A stretch of DNA of 64,000 nt from Alphaproteobacteria bacterium. Its GTDB lineage: Bacteria > Pseudomonadota > Alphaproteobacteria > UBA6615. Position 1 is the stretch's first letter. Each line of letters opens with the position of its first letter. Positions 54,827-63,274 of this stretch are shown here, piece by piece. The stretch spans positions 1-64,000 of the forward strand of contig JAKUPN010000009.1 in the NCBI GenBank assembly GCA_022449545.1, in the 5' to 3' direction. Under the pieces are notes generated by a model, which was not told where the DNA came from, made no database searches, and was given only the letters and a program-made list of their open reading frames with translations. The translations under genes and the position numbers were made by a program.

Positions 54827-55528
54827 ATGATTTCTTACAAGATACATAATCCACATGGATATAGAGCTGAAGACCCCCGTTTTGGTCTTTCGGGCGAAGA
54901 GTTAAAAAATTATTATTTATCACAGCCAACGCAATTTTACGTTAAGTGCATTTACAAGCAAGAATCAAAAAATTCATTAACTCAGGCATCATCCGCCCAT
55001 GAGCTAAATATTAAATTATTACTTAATGACATCCAATTCGTGGGCCCTCTTTTGTCCGAAGACAATGATACAGAAATAGGCATGATGTATATAATGAATA
55101 TGCCGAATCGTAATTCTGTCGAGGCGTTTCTTAAAAAAGATGAATGTTATAAACTAGGACTAATAGAAAAAATAGAAATTTATAGATTTATTAACAGTAA
55201 AAAACACCGATTTGGAGATCGTTCACCTGATACCCAAATGCAATTGTTTGTCTGTGAATGTCTAGATAAAAAGAATATAAGTGACCTTCGCTCTAAAACC
55301 TCAGAGGCACACCATAATTACCAGGGGCAGATTATAAATAACTATTTCGCACACGGCCCTTTAAGAAGTGATGATGGAGTTAATTTGATAGGCAGTTTAT
55401 TTATTATAGAGGTAGAAAATATGAAAGCGGCCAAAAAGTTGGTGGCCTCTGAACCCTTTACAAAAGCGGGCGTTTTTAAAACCACCACAATAACAGGCTG
55501 GCGTTACAGTCACTTTCTAAAATCATAA
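54827..55528 (+). CDS. protein with two YCII-related domains
   Basis: A 233-residue protein with two tandem YCII-like (ferredoxin-fold) domains. The first (about 37-122) has FYVKCIYKQ, HELNIKLLLNDIQFVGPLL and DECYKLGLIEKIEIYRF. The second (about 141-229) has LFVCECLD, HHNYQGQIINNYFAHGPLR and SEPFTKAGVFKTTTITGW. Each keeps the histidine of the YCII helix (AHE.. / AHHNY..) and the terminal Ala/Gly-Val-Phe region. Single-domain YCII proteins are typically about 95 residues and dimeric, so this fusion would make an intramolecular dimer. It follows the GST by 18 nt and is probably in the same transcript. Function is unknown. Confidence 0.82.
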   Translation: MISYKIHNPHGYRAEDPRFGLSGEELKNYYLSQPTQFYVKCIYKQESKNSLTQASSAHELNIKLLLNDIQFVGPLLSEDNDTEIGMMYIMNMPNRNSVEAFLKKDECYKLGLIEKIEIYRFINSKKHRFGDRSPDTQMQLFVCECLDKKNISDLRSKTSEAHHNYQGQIINNYFAHGPLRSDDGVNLIGSLFIIEVENMKAAKKLVASEPFTKAGVFKTTTITGWRYSHFLKS

Positions 55529-55541
55529 ATAATAGAAATTC

Positions 55542-56471
55542 TTAATCACCAACCCTGGATTCTGAAACAGGTATTCTCTCTTCTCCTCTTATAGCTTCAC
55601 GCCTCGCAATATAGGTTGTGCCAATAACAATTATTCCACCGCCAATCCAGGTCCAGATATCAGGAAATTCTGAGAACATAAAATAGCCTACTAAAGCTGC
55701 CCATATCATTCGGGTAAAAATTGCCGGTTCTACGACACTAATATCTGCTAATTTATAGGCTTGTACAAAAAGAAGATGCCCGATAACTCCAAAAAATCCT
55801 ATAAGAGCTAGAAACATTAACTGATATAAGTTGGGAGTTTGCCAAACAAAAATAGCTGGCACGAGTGTTATAGGAAGCATTAACAAAGTTAAAAGACCAA
55901 CAATTTGGGCTGCTGATTCAGTATTCGATAGTACCTTGGCCATTAATTTAGAACTCGAAACAGTTAAAGCCGCAAATAATATTAACCATGTACCAACCCC
56001 AATCTCTGAAAAACCAGGTCGAACTATTATTAGTCCTCCTATAAGAGCTATGACAACACCGGCCCAACGCCTTATTCCGACAGTTTCCGACAGGAATATA
56101 ATAGCTAAAATTGTTACAAAAACAGGACTTAACAGCCCTAGGGCAGTTGCATCCGCAACGGGCATAAGGCTTAAGGCCGTAAACCAAGCTAATAAGGATA
56201 TGGAGTTTAAACCTGCCCGAGTAATATGCAGAAATGGACGAGTAGTCCTCAGGCTTCTAAAGCCTTTCTTCATAATCCACGGGGCAAATATTAAAACACC
56301 AAATAAATTACGAAAGAATGCAGCTTCAAATGGGTGTATGCCTTCTGAGGTAGTAACATACCTTATAACATTGTGCATCAAGGCAAAAAGAGCTGCAGCA
56401 AATACCACTAGCAAGAATGCATATACTGTCGGATCCATTTTTGAAGCTATAGAATGGAACTTCCTAATCAT
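55542..56471 (-). CDS. EamA family (DMT superfamily) transporter
   Basis: A 309-residue membrane protein with ten predicted hydrophobic segments in two EamA repeats. The N-terminal half has PFEAAFFRNLFGVLIFAPW and ADATALGLLSPVFVTILAI. The second half has ADISVVEPAIFTRMIWAAL and the final helix TWIGGGIIVIGTTYIARREA. DMT members export amino acids, nucleosides or toxic metabolites. No good Shine-Dalgarno site is seen for the ATG at 56471; the helix starts near residue 13. Convergent with the double-YCII gene. Confidence 0.9.
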   Translation of the reverse strand: MIRKFHSIASKMDPTVYAFLLVVFAAALFALMHNVIRYVTTSEGIHPFEAAFFRNLFGVLIFAPWIMKKGFRSLRTTRPFLHITRAGLNSISLLAWFTALSLMPVADATALGLLSPVFVTILAIIFLSETVGIRRWAGVVIALIGGLIIVRPGFSEIGVGTWLILFAALTVSSSKLMAKVLSNTESAAQIVGLLTLLMLPITLVPAIFVWQTPNLYQLMFLALIGFFGVIGHLLFVQAYKLADISVVEPAIFTRMIWAALVGYFMFSEFPDIWTWIGGGIIVIGTTYIARREAIRGEERIPVSESRVGD

Positions 56472-56494
56472 AGCTGATGTAGAAAAATAAAATA

Positions 56495-58834
56495 TTAGTC
56501 AGAACTGTTTTGTATCGTTTGCCAAACACGATAGGGAGTAGCAGGCATGTCAATGTTAGAAACTCCAAATTCAGAAAGCGCATCAATGACAGCGTTCATT
56601 ACTGCCGGTAATGCTCCACTGCAACCTGCTTCACCAGCACCCTTGGCTCCTAGCACGTTAGATGTCGCTGGGTCAGGATGATCATCAAATGTAATGTCTG
56701 GTATTTCTACTGCTCGTGGTAATTGGTAATCCATATAAGAACCTGTTAGCAACTGGCCATCATCGGAATAAACGACTTCTTCCATAAGGGCCTGGCCGAT
56801 ACCTTGGACAATCCCTCCATGTACCTGACCCTCTGCCAAGAGTGGGTTCACAATAGTACCAAAATCATCCACCACACTGTATCTATCTACACGAGTAAAC
56901 CCTGTTTCTGGATCAACTTCTACCTCGCAAATGTGTATTCCATTAGGAAATGACGAAGGTGCAGTCTCATGCACCAATTCTGTATCTAGGCTATCAGGAA
57001 ACTGGTGGTCACCGGCGTTATCTTTTGCCTGTTTGGCAACTTCAAATATTCCCACAGACTTATCTGTTCCAGCAACATGAAAACTTCCTTCATTATACTC
57101 AATATCTTCAACACTTGCTTCCAAGATATAGCTAGCAATCTGGCACCCTTTTTCTATAACTTTTTCGGCTGTTTCATAGATAGCCCCTGATTCAGCAATA
57201 ACTGATCGTGATCCACCAGTACCTCCTCCAATTATTAATTGATCACTATCTCCCTGCAGAAGATCAATTTTATCAAATGGTACACCTAAACGCGCTGAAA
57301 GAATTTGTGCAAAAGTAGAACGATGACCTTGTCCGTAATCTAGTGTCCCGCTAACAATTGTAATACGGCCATCATCGCCAAATCTTAGGCCTCCCATTTC
57401 TTTTCCCGAAGGAGCCGAAACTTCGACATAAGCACAAACACCGAACCCTCGCTTCATTCCTCGCTCCTGAGACTCAGATCGGCGTTTATTAAAGCCAAGT
57501 AAATCAGAAGCATCCAATGCTTTATCAAACATTGGATCAAAATCCCCGCTATCATAGATTTGACCACTGGCTGCAGTGAATGGCATTGCCTCTTTAGAAA
57601 CTAGATTTCTCCGTCGTAAATCAATCGGGTCTATTCCCATCTCCCGTGACGCGGTATCGACCAATCTTTCCATAATAAAATTGCCCTCCGGTCGACCGGC
57701 ACCACGATAGGCTCCTACATAATTGGTATTAGTGAAAACACACTGCATATTTACGTCAATGGCAGGAGTTCTATACATACATGTAAGATTTTTGCCGACA
57801 TTGACTGTTTGTGCGTGTGGGCCAGTTCCGGTTAGGTACCCTCCCATGTTAGCTAGTCCATGCACCCGAGCGGCTAAAAATATTCCATTCTCATCTAGCG
57901 CTAGTTCAGCAAAATACTCACTGCCACGGCCCATGTGATCAGAAACCATACTTTCAGTTCGATCTGCAGTCCACTTAACCGGACACGAGAGATTTTTAGA
58001 AGCAAGCATAACAACTGGATACTCATTGTAAGGAAGTGATTTCATACCAAAGGAACCACCTACATCATTTGTAATAACTCGGATATTTTCAGGTTCTTCT
58101 TTGATAATACCAGCAAGAAGGTTTCGCATCCCAAAAACACCTTGGCAACCGGTATAAACAGTATACCTTTGTGTTTTAAGATCGTAATTTCCAATGAACG
58201 ACCTTGGCTCCATTGCCGACACAAAAACCTGATTGTTTTTAAGCTTTATACTAGTAACGTGACTTGCATTTTCAAAAGCGTTACTGGTTGCTTCAGCGTC
58301 TCCCATCTGAAAATCAATGCATACATTTCCAGGTGCTTCTTGATGCAATTGTAACGCCTCATCAGAAGTAGAGCTAGAAACATCAACACTTGCTGACAAT
58401 TCTTCAATATCAATAACAACTAGCTCAGCCGCATCACGGGCTTCAGAGATTGTTTTGCCTATTACTGCAACTATCGGTTCTCCGACATTTCTAACTCGAT
58501 CTGTTGCCAATATTGGTCGTGGGGGTTTAATGAGTGCTGAACCGTCGCGGCTTTTCAATGGCAAATTATTTGGTAATGTACCATAACCTGCTTCATTAAT
58601 ATCATTGCACGTGTACACAGCTAATATACCAGGAGAAGATTTGGCTGCGTCTGTGTCTATGGAGACAATATTTCCGTGGGCAACATGTGATCGTACAAAA
58701 ATAATATACGCTTGATCCTGTAGATTCATGTCATCTGTGTATTGGCCTCTCCCACGAAGAAGACGAGGGTCTTCATTCCGGGTTACAGGCTGACTGACTG
58801 CATATGGTCCTGAGCCAAATACGGGTACATCCAC
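56495..58834 (-). CDS. xanthine dehydrogenase family molybdopterin-binding subunit (CoxL-like), second copy
   Basis: A 779-residue large subunit related to the one at 12870-15203. From the N terminus: VTRNEDPRLLRGRGQYTDD, GGSFGMK, GAYRGAGRPEG (form II AYRGAGR loop) and GAGEAGC with the catalytic Glu. I place the start at a GTG (58834), which has AAGGA 7 nt upstream and gives a length equal to the paralogue; an ATG 25 codons earlier adds an un-family-like lead. As with the first copy, no FAD or 2Fe-2S partner is visible. The substrate is unknown; CO is unlikely. Confidence 0.92.
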   Translation of the reverse strand: MDVPVFGSGPYAVSQPVTRNEDPRLLRGRGQYTDDMNLQDQAYIIFVRSHVAHGNIVSIDTDAAKSSPGILAVYTCNDINEAGYGTLPNNLPLKSRDGSALIKPPRPILATDRVRNVGEPIVAVIGKTISEARDAAELVVIDIEELSASVDVSSSTSDEALQLHQEAPGNVCIDFQMGDAEATSNAFENASHVTSIKLKNNQVFVSAMEPRSFIGNYDLKTQRYTVYTGCQGVFGMRNLLAGIIKEEPENIRVITNDVGGSFGMKSLPYNEYPVVMLASKNLSCPVKWTADRTESMVSDHMGRGSEYFAELALDENGIFLAARVHGLANMGGYLTGTGPHAQTVNVGKNLTCMYRTPAIDVNMQCVFTNTNYVGAYRGAGRPEGNFIMERLVDTASREMGIDPIDLRRRNLVSKEAMPFTAASGQIYDSGDFDPMFDKALDASDLLGFNKRRSESQERGMKRGFGVCAYVEVSAPSGKEMGGLRFGDDGRITIVSGTLDYGQGHRSTFAQILSARLGVPFDKIDLLQGDSDQLIIGGGTGGSRSVIAESGAIYETAEKVIEKGCQIASYILEASVEDIEYNEGSFHVAGTDKSVGIFEVAKQAKDNAGDHQFPDSLDTELVHETAPSSFPNGIHICEVEVDPETGFTRVDRYSVVDDFGTIVNPLLAEGQVHGGIVQGIGQALMEEVVYSDDGQLLTGSYMDYQLPRAVEIPDITFDDHPDPATSNVLGAKGAGEAGCSGALPAVMNAVIDALSEFGVSNIDMPATPYRVWQTIQNSSD

Positions 58835-58980
58835 GGCTTTTTCCTTTTTTAAAGTTGATAAGGATTGCAACTGTCTAAGATAATCATATCTTCGCCAAAA
58901 ACTCGACAAATATAGACTTATTTATCGTATCAGTCGTGACTTGGTAATATTATTAAATTATAGAATTCAAATGTCTACAG

Positions 58981-60036
58981 CTATTCTGCTGCCTGTACAA
59001 CTGGACCTTCTTTATCTAGAAAATGCGGCATAACCTCCTCGGCAAACTGTTGTAAGGCCTCAGTGGATCCACTTAGATCATGAGCTAAAATATTTCTAAC
59101 TCCAAGGTCATAAAGCTTTTGAACCCTTTCGCCCATTTCCTGAGAATTTCCTATAATTGCACCTGCCTCGGAAATAAGATCAGGATCACCACGATCTTTC
59201 CAACGTGAATCAGCTACGGGATTGAACGATTTTGCCTGAAACTTTTTATCTGTGGCCAAAACCTGCACTTCAGTAATAAACTTGCCTCTCAGAACGTGTG
59301 CTTCTTTTCGCTTATTATCATTATTGGCAACCATAAGCCCTCGTGTAACAGCAACTGAGTATGGATCAAACTCTCTTCCTTGATTCTCTACCTCATCACG
59401 ATAATAATTTATTCTCTCTCCTATCGCTTCAAAAGGGGACATTTGATCTAACAATAAATTAAAGCCACTTTTTGCCGCTTTTCTTATTGAGGCTTCACTG
59501 CCAGCCCCCACCCACATAGGAGGGTAGGGTTTTTGAACAGTAGGAGGTTCAACTATGATCTGATTAAACTCCCATCTATCAGATTTATAAGACCACCTAT
59601 CTGTTTCTTCATAGGACCTTTTTATAATAGCGATAGACTCCTGAAATATTTCTTCCGCATCTTCTACCTTAATACCAAACCCAGCAAATTCATTAGCTCT
59701 ATATCCTCGACCAATACCAAAATCATAGCGCCCCTTAGATATTTGATCGAGGGTCGCTACCTGCTCAGCCAGTAAGATTGGATTAAACCATGGGACAACA
59801 ACAACCGCGCTACCAAGTCGAATTTTGGAAGTAATTCCTGCTAAGTAGCAAAGATAATTCAATGTTGCTGATAGTTGCGAAAATCCAGTGAAGTGATGTT
59901 CAACTAACCACGCACTGCTATAACCCAACTTCTCAGCAAGTTGAATATATTCACCATATTCATGATAACCAAGAGCTGCTTCAGTAATAACCTCTCCTGG
60001 AACTGCCTGTGCACCACCAAACAAACCAAATTTCAT
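58981..60036 (-). CDS. LLM class flavin-dependent oxidoreductase (luciferase-like)
   Basis: A 351-residue TIM-barrel flavoprotein of the bacterial luciferase/F420 family. It has EYIQLAEKLGYSSAWLVEHHFTGFSQLSATLNYL, IRLGSAVVVVPWFNPILLAEQVATLDQISKGRYDFGIGRG, and PPMWVGAGSEASIRKAAKSGF in the C-terminal part. It uses reduced FMN (or F420) to oxygenate or oxidise an organic substrate; the preference cannot be read. It is the next gene upstream of the CoxL-like gene on the same strand. Confidence 0.9.
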   Translation of the reverse strand: MKFGLFGGAQAVPGEVITEAALGYHEYGEYIQLAEKLGYSSAWLVEHHFTGFSQLSATLNYLCYLAGITSKIRLGSAVVVVPWFNPILLAEQVATLDQISKGRYDFGIGRGYRANEFAGFGIKVEDAEEIFQESIAIIKRSYEETDRWSYKSDRWEFNQIIVEPPTVQKPYPPMWVGAGSEASIRKAAKSGFNLLLDQMSPFEAIGERINYYRDEVENQGREFDPYSVAVTRGLMVANNDNKRKEAHVLRGKFITEVQVLATDKKFQAKSFNPVADSRWKDRGDPDLISEAGAIIGNSQEMGERVQKLYDLGVRNILAHDLSGSTEALQQFAEEVMPHFLDKEGPVVQAAE

Positions 60037-60263
60037 AATACTGCCCCAATAATTCTATAACCAATATATATAACTGACAGGATCTAAAGATAATAATAAT
60101 TTATAATTATAAACTTTATATGATTTAATAATATCTCAAAATATTGCTCATACGAGAAGGTAAAAAATAAATAGTTCTTAAACACGTTTTTATACAACAA
60201 CTTTTTATAATAAGTGAAAAGAATTTGTTAATTAATCATTAAGAAAATTTATATAGTGCTCTT

Positions 60264-61133
60264 TTAACGATGCCGTTTCACAAAACCGAAGGTAAGTCCG
60301 CGTACGAGGTGCTTTCTTATAAACAAACCAATAATAACTAGAGGCAAAGTCGCACCGATTGATAAAGCCGCTTGAATACCGTAGGCGCCCCCTCCTCCAA
60401 ACCGATTAAGATACATTGGTAATGTAGACACATCAGCCTTGGAAAGTATTAAAGCCAAAAAGAACTCACTCCAATTCAAAATAAAAAGAAACAAGAAAGT
60501 TACAGCTAAGCCAGGCTTCAAAAGAGGAAGAATTATCTCGACAATCACCTGAAATCTGCGGGCTCCTAATACCTCTGCTGCCTGTTCATACTCAAGTGGA
60601 ATATCGTCAACGAAACTTTTTAAAACCAATAAAGCAAAAGGAATTGTTGTTATAATATACAATAATATAAGACCAATCCTTGAATCTTCCAAACCTATAA
60701 AAGAATACCAAAGCAAAAGAGGACCAGCAATAACAAAGGGCGGTACCAGTCTCAGTAATAAAGTTGCTATTAATTGGGTGTCCGTCAGTATTTTATAACG
60801 AGAAGCAGCATATGCAACTATAGCACCAAAAAAAGTAGCAAATAATGAGGCACTAAACGCTATAATTAGTGAGTTTATAAAAGCATCCCATGGGCCTATA
60901 GATTCTGTATAACGTCCTGCACTAAAAACACCAGAGATCCAAACAAGATAGTAGTTCAAAAAGTTAGGATCTTCTGACCACCAGACCGGAGGCCAAGTAA
61001 TCCATTCATGCGAAGCCTTAAGTGAAGTGGAGACTATCCAAAAAAGTGGAAAAGCCACTATTAACAACCACACAGTAAGAATAAAATAACGCAAAAATTC
61101 AAATAAGGATTTCCGCTTAAATCGGGATATCAT
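60264..61133 (-). CDS. orphan sugar-type ABC transporter permease (MalG-like)
   Basis: A 289-residue CUT1-type permease: the first membrane span includes LRYFILTVWLLIVAFPLFWI, then the EWITWPPVWW periplasmic motif, and the EAA loop EQAAEVLGARRFQVIVEIILP. It resembles the MalG-like permease at 9766-10686 but stands without a MalF partner, ATPase or binding protein. It is co-directional with the LVIVD gene upstream (27-nt gap). It may use subunits from elsewhere or be a leftover of a rearranged operon. Confidence 0.9.
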   Translation of the reverse strand: MISRFKRKSLFEFLRYFILTVWLLIVAFPLFWIVSTSLKASHEWITWPPVWWSEDPNFLNYYLVWISGVFSAGRYTESIGPWDAFINSLIIAFSASLFATFFGAIVAYAASRYKILTDTQLIATLLLRLVPPFVIAGPLLLWYSFIGLEDSRIGLILLYIITTIPFALLVLKSFVDDIPLEYEQAAEVLGARRFQVIVEIILPLLKPGLAVTFLFLFILNWSEFFLALILSKADVSTLPMYLNRFGGGGAYGIQAALSIGATLPLVIIGLFIRKHLVRGLTFGFVKRHR

Positions 61134-61160
61134 TCCACCTATCCTGAAACTATGGCTAGC

Positions 61161-62390
61161 TTATGGATTTAAACCAGTATAGCGCAAAATATAAATTCCA
61201 TGATTTTTATCAGACACATAGATGTTCCCTCGTTTGTCAACAATGACATCCTCTGTCTGAGCCACTAGCTTAGTAGCTGGTAATAGGCCTCTTCTTTCTT
61301 TGGGATCAGGTGGAACAAAATAGCCTACCTCTTGGGGCAGTCTTTCATCTGAAATATCATAAATTCTCAACCCGCCATTAAAATAAGTCACAAAAGACAG
61401 GTCTTCACCTTGGTAAAGAATATCCTGATGCTGGGGTTGGTGTTGATTATGGGGGCCAAAGCGCCCTCCCCTTTCACAAAAGTTTTTATAAGGAGCTTCT
61501 TCCGGAGGAACCGGTAGTGGGAATAAAGATATAAGATGAGGATTTTTCTCATCACTTATATCAACCATACCACAGTAACCAAGAGGTTCTTCACAATTTT
61601 CTTTTATTGCTTCAGAATTAACAATAACCAAATCTCTTCCATTTAGAGGAAGAGCTGTATGTACAGAGATAAAATTCACAAAGGGGGGTGAAAAAGGCAA
61701 GTCACTTACCATAGTCGGCTGAGTTTTATCAGAAATATCTAAAATGACAAATCCCCCTGCACCGTATGGAAGGAAAGCACGATCACCTTTAATGTATGCT
61801 CCTCCGTGCAGCATGGTTCCCAACCGAGGTCCGTCTTCACCTCCTGCAATCCATTGTCCAGGTCTCCACCAACGTCCAACTTCAACTGGGTTGCTTGGAT
61901 CTATTATGTCTACTATCTGCAATATTTGACCTATGTAACCTTCTGGTAGCCCTGTAGCATATACATATCTCCCACCATCATAATAATTTCTATGTGTTCC
62001 ATCTCCACCTGTTTTAAAATGACCTATAAGTTTAGGATCCTCCGGATCATCGAGACCCCAGATCAAAAACCCCTCCCCATTTGGTTCACCAGGTGTATTA
62101 CCCCAACCCTCCATTATCTTTTCCTGAGAAGTAATCATAAGACCATCAGCAATTTGAACTTGAAGTGTCCAAGTGTTAGATGGTCCTTCGATAAATCTAA
62201 CAAATCTAGGGTTGGCCGGATCTGTCACCTCAACAATAGAAAAGCCTGGGTGCCAGAACTTAGCGGTATATAAATACCAGCGGTCGCCAGACTTATGCAA
62301 AGCTAGCTTGAAACCTGGTCTACCCTCTAGATCGCAATATCCAATTTTTTCTACATTTAAAGAAAAACTATCTCCCGAAGGATAGGTCAT
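61161..62390 (-). CDS. LVIVD-repeat beta-propeller protein
   Basis: A 409-residue protein with repeated LVIVD-type blades: FSIVEVTDPANPRFVRFIEG, FLIWGLDDPEDPKLIGHFKTG, LQIVDIIDPSNPVEVGRW, FVILDISDKTQPTMVSDL, CGMVDISDEKNPHLISLF and GGLRIYDISDERLPQEVGYF, ending in NIYVSDKNHGIYILRY. Six or seven blades would close a propeller. There is no signal peptide or membrane anchor. Such proteins are usually of unknown role, sometimes binding sugars or acting as metal-binding scaffolds. It precedes an orphan sugar permease and is divergent from a GntR regulator, which may control both. Confidence 0.9.
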   Translation of the reverse strand: MTYPSGDSFSLNVEKIGYCDLEGRPGFKLALHKSGDRWYLYTAKFWHPGFSIVEVTDPANPRFVRFIEGPSNTWTLQVQIADGLMITSQEKIMEGWGNTPGEPNGEGFLIWGLDDPEDPKLIGHFKTGGDGTHRNYYDGGRYVYATGLPEGYIGQILQIVDIIDPSNPVEVGRWWRPGQWIAGGEDGPRLGTMLHGGAYIKGDRAFLPYGAGGFVILDISDKTQPTMVSDLPFSPPFVNFISVHTALPLNGRDLVIVNSEAIKENCEEPLGYCGMVDISDEKNPHLISLFPLPVPPEEAPYKNFCERGGRFGPHNQHQPQHQDILYQGEDLSFVTYFNGGLRIYDISDERLPQEVGYFVPPDPKERRGLLPATKLVAQTEDVIVDKRGNIYVSDKNHGIYILRYTGLNP

Positions 62391-62443
62391 GACATGCCCT
62401 CTGTTATAAGATTCATATTTAAAATCACATATTTTATCATCTT

Positions 62444-62462
62444 TAGCACTAGTACGTGACTA
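62444..62462. promoter_or_regulatory. inverted repeat, candidate GntR operator
   Basis: TAGCAC (62444-62449) and GTGACTA (62456-62462) are almost complementary half-sites (TAG-(T)-CAC) around TAGTAC. It lies in the 124-bp gap between the divergent LVIVD gene and the GntR gene, about 50 nt before the regulator start. A GntR/HutC protein commonly binds such a palindrome in its own divergent promoter. This was found by eye, with no statistical test. Confidence 0.3.
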
Positions 62463-62514
62463 ATAAATTTCATAAGGGTCTAGATTATTTGCGTTTATCA
62501 GTCAAAAATATCAA

Positions 62515-63264
62515 ATGACTTCAAATATAGATGATCATAGACGACCACGTTATCAAATCATAGCTGATGATCTGATTACTGAAATAACCTCTAATAGGAT
62601 TACGGTAGGTTCTAGCTTACCTACAGAAAAAGAATTATGTCGTTATTACGAGGTCAGCAGATATACTGTTCGTGAAGCACTCAGAGTTCTTAGAGAAATG
62701 GGGCTTATTAGCATTCGTCGTGGCTCAGGAACAAAAGTTTTATCTGCAAAACCCAAGGATGCTTACGTACAGTCAGTAAATAGTCTTTCAGAATTATTAA
62801 GGTATCCAGAAACTAGGTTCTCTCTAAAAAAATCAGGCATGGCCATGATCGACAGGAACCTTGCCAATACTCTTAATATAAAAAAAGAAGTTTGGTTTCA
62901 GATAAGTGGTATCCGCCGTTCAAATTCTTCAAATACTCCTATTTGTTGGCAAGACGTTTACGTTTTACCAGAATATGAAGATGCTGCAAGACGAGTACCT
63001 TTCAGCCATCATGCTGTGCATCAAATTATTGAATTACGCCATGGATCATTAATAGAAGAAGCACAACTAAACATATTTGCAAGCCAGATAGACCGTCCTT
63101 TAGCAAGACATCTTGAGGTTCAAGAAGGTTCTTCTGCTATGACAATAATTCGTCTCTATCATGATAATAAAGGACGTTTATTTGAAATAACTAGAAGTAT
63201 TCACCCAGAGGGACGTTTCGTTTATTCGCTGCACATGAAACATGACAAACAAAACAGGGAATAA
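62515..63264 (+). CDS. GntR family transcriptional regulator (HutC/UTRA subfamily)
   Basis: A 249-residue regulator. The N-terminal winged helix-turn-helix (about 13-80) has RYQIIADDLITEITSNRI, GSSLPTEKELCRYYEVSRYTVREALRVLREMGL and RRGSGTKVL. The C-terminal UTRA ligand domain (about 95-245) has CWQDVYVLPEYEDAA, IIELRHGSLIEEAQLNIFA and LFEITRSIHPEGRFVY. It probably represses the divergent LVIVD/permease transcript, releasing it when a small ligand (sugar, amino sugar or organic acid) binds. No Shine-Dalgarno site is seen before the ATG. Confidence 0.93.
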   Translation: MTSNIDDHRRPRYQIIADDLITEITSNRITVGSSLPTEKELCRYYEVSRYTVREALRVLREMGLISIRRGSGTKVLSAKPKDAYVQSVNSLSELLRYPETRFSLKKSGMAMIDRNLANTLNIKKEVWFQISGIRRSNSSNTPICWQDVYVLPEYEDAARRVPFSHHAVHQIIELRHGSLIEEAQLNIFASQIDRPLARHLEVQEGSSAMTIIRLYHDNKGRLFEITRSIHPEGRFVYSLHMKHDKQNRE

Positions 63265-63274
63265 AAAATATTTA

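Noticed and set aside
55831-56490. Plus-strand ORF of 219 codons opposite the EamA transporter
   Set aside because: It is a shadow of a strongly hydrophobic gene on the other strand and has no domain.
56495-58909. CoxL-like start at ATG 58909
   Set aside because: The extra 25 residues (Arg/Tyr-rich) are not seen in the paralogue; the GTG at 58834 has an RBS and matches its length.
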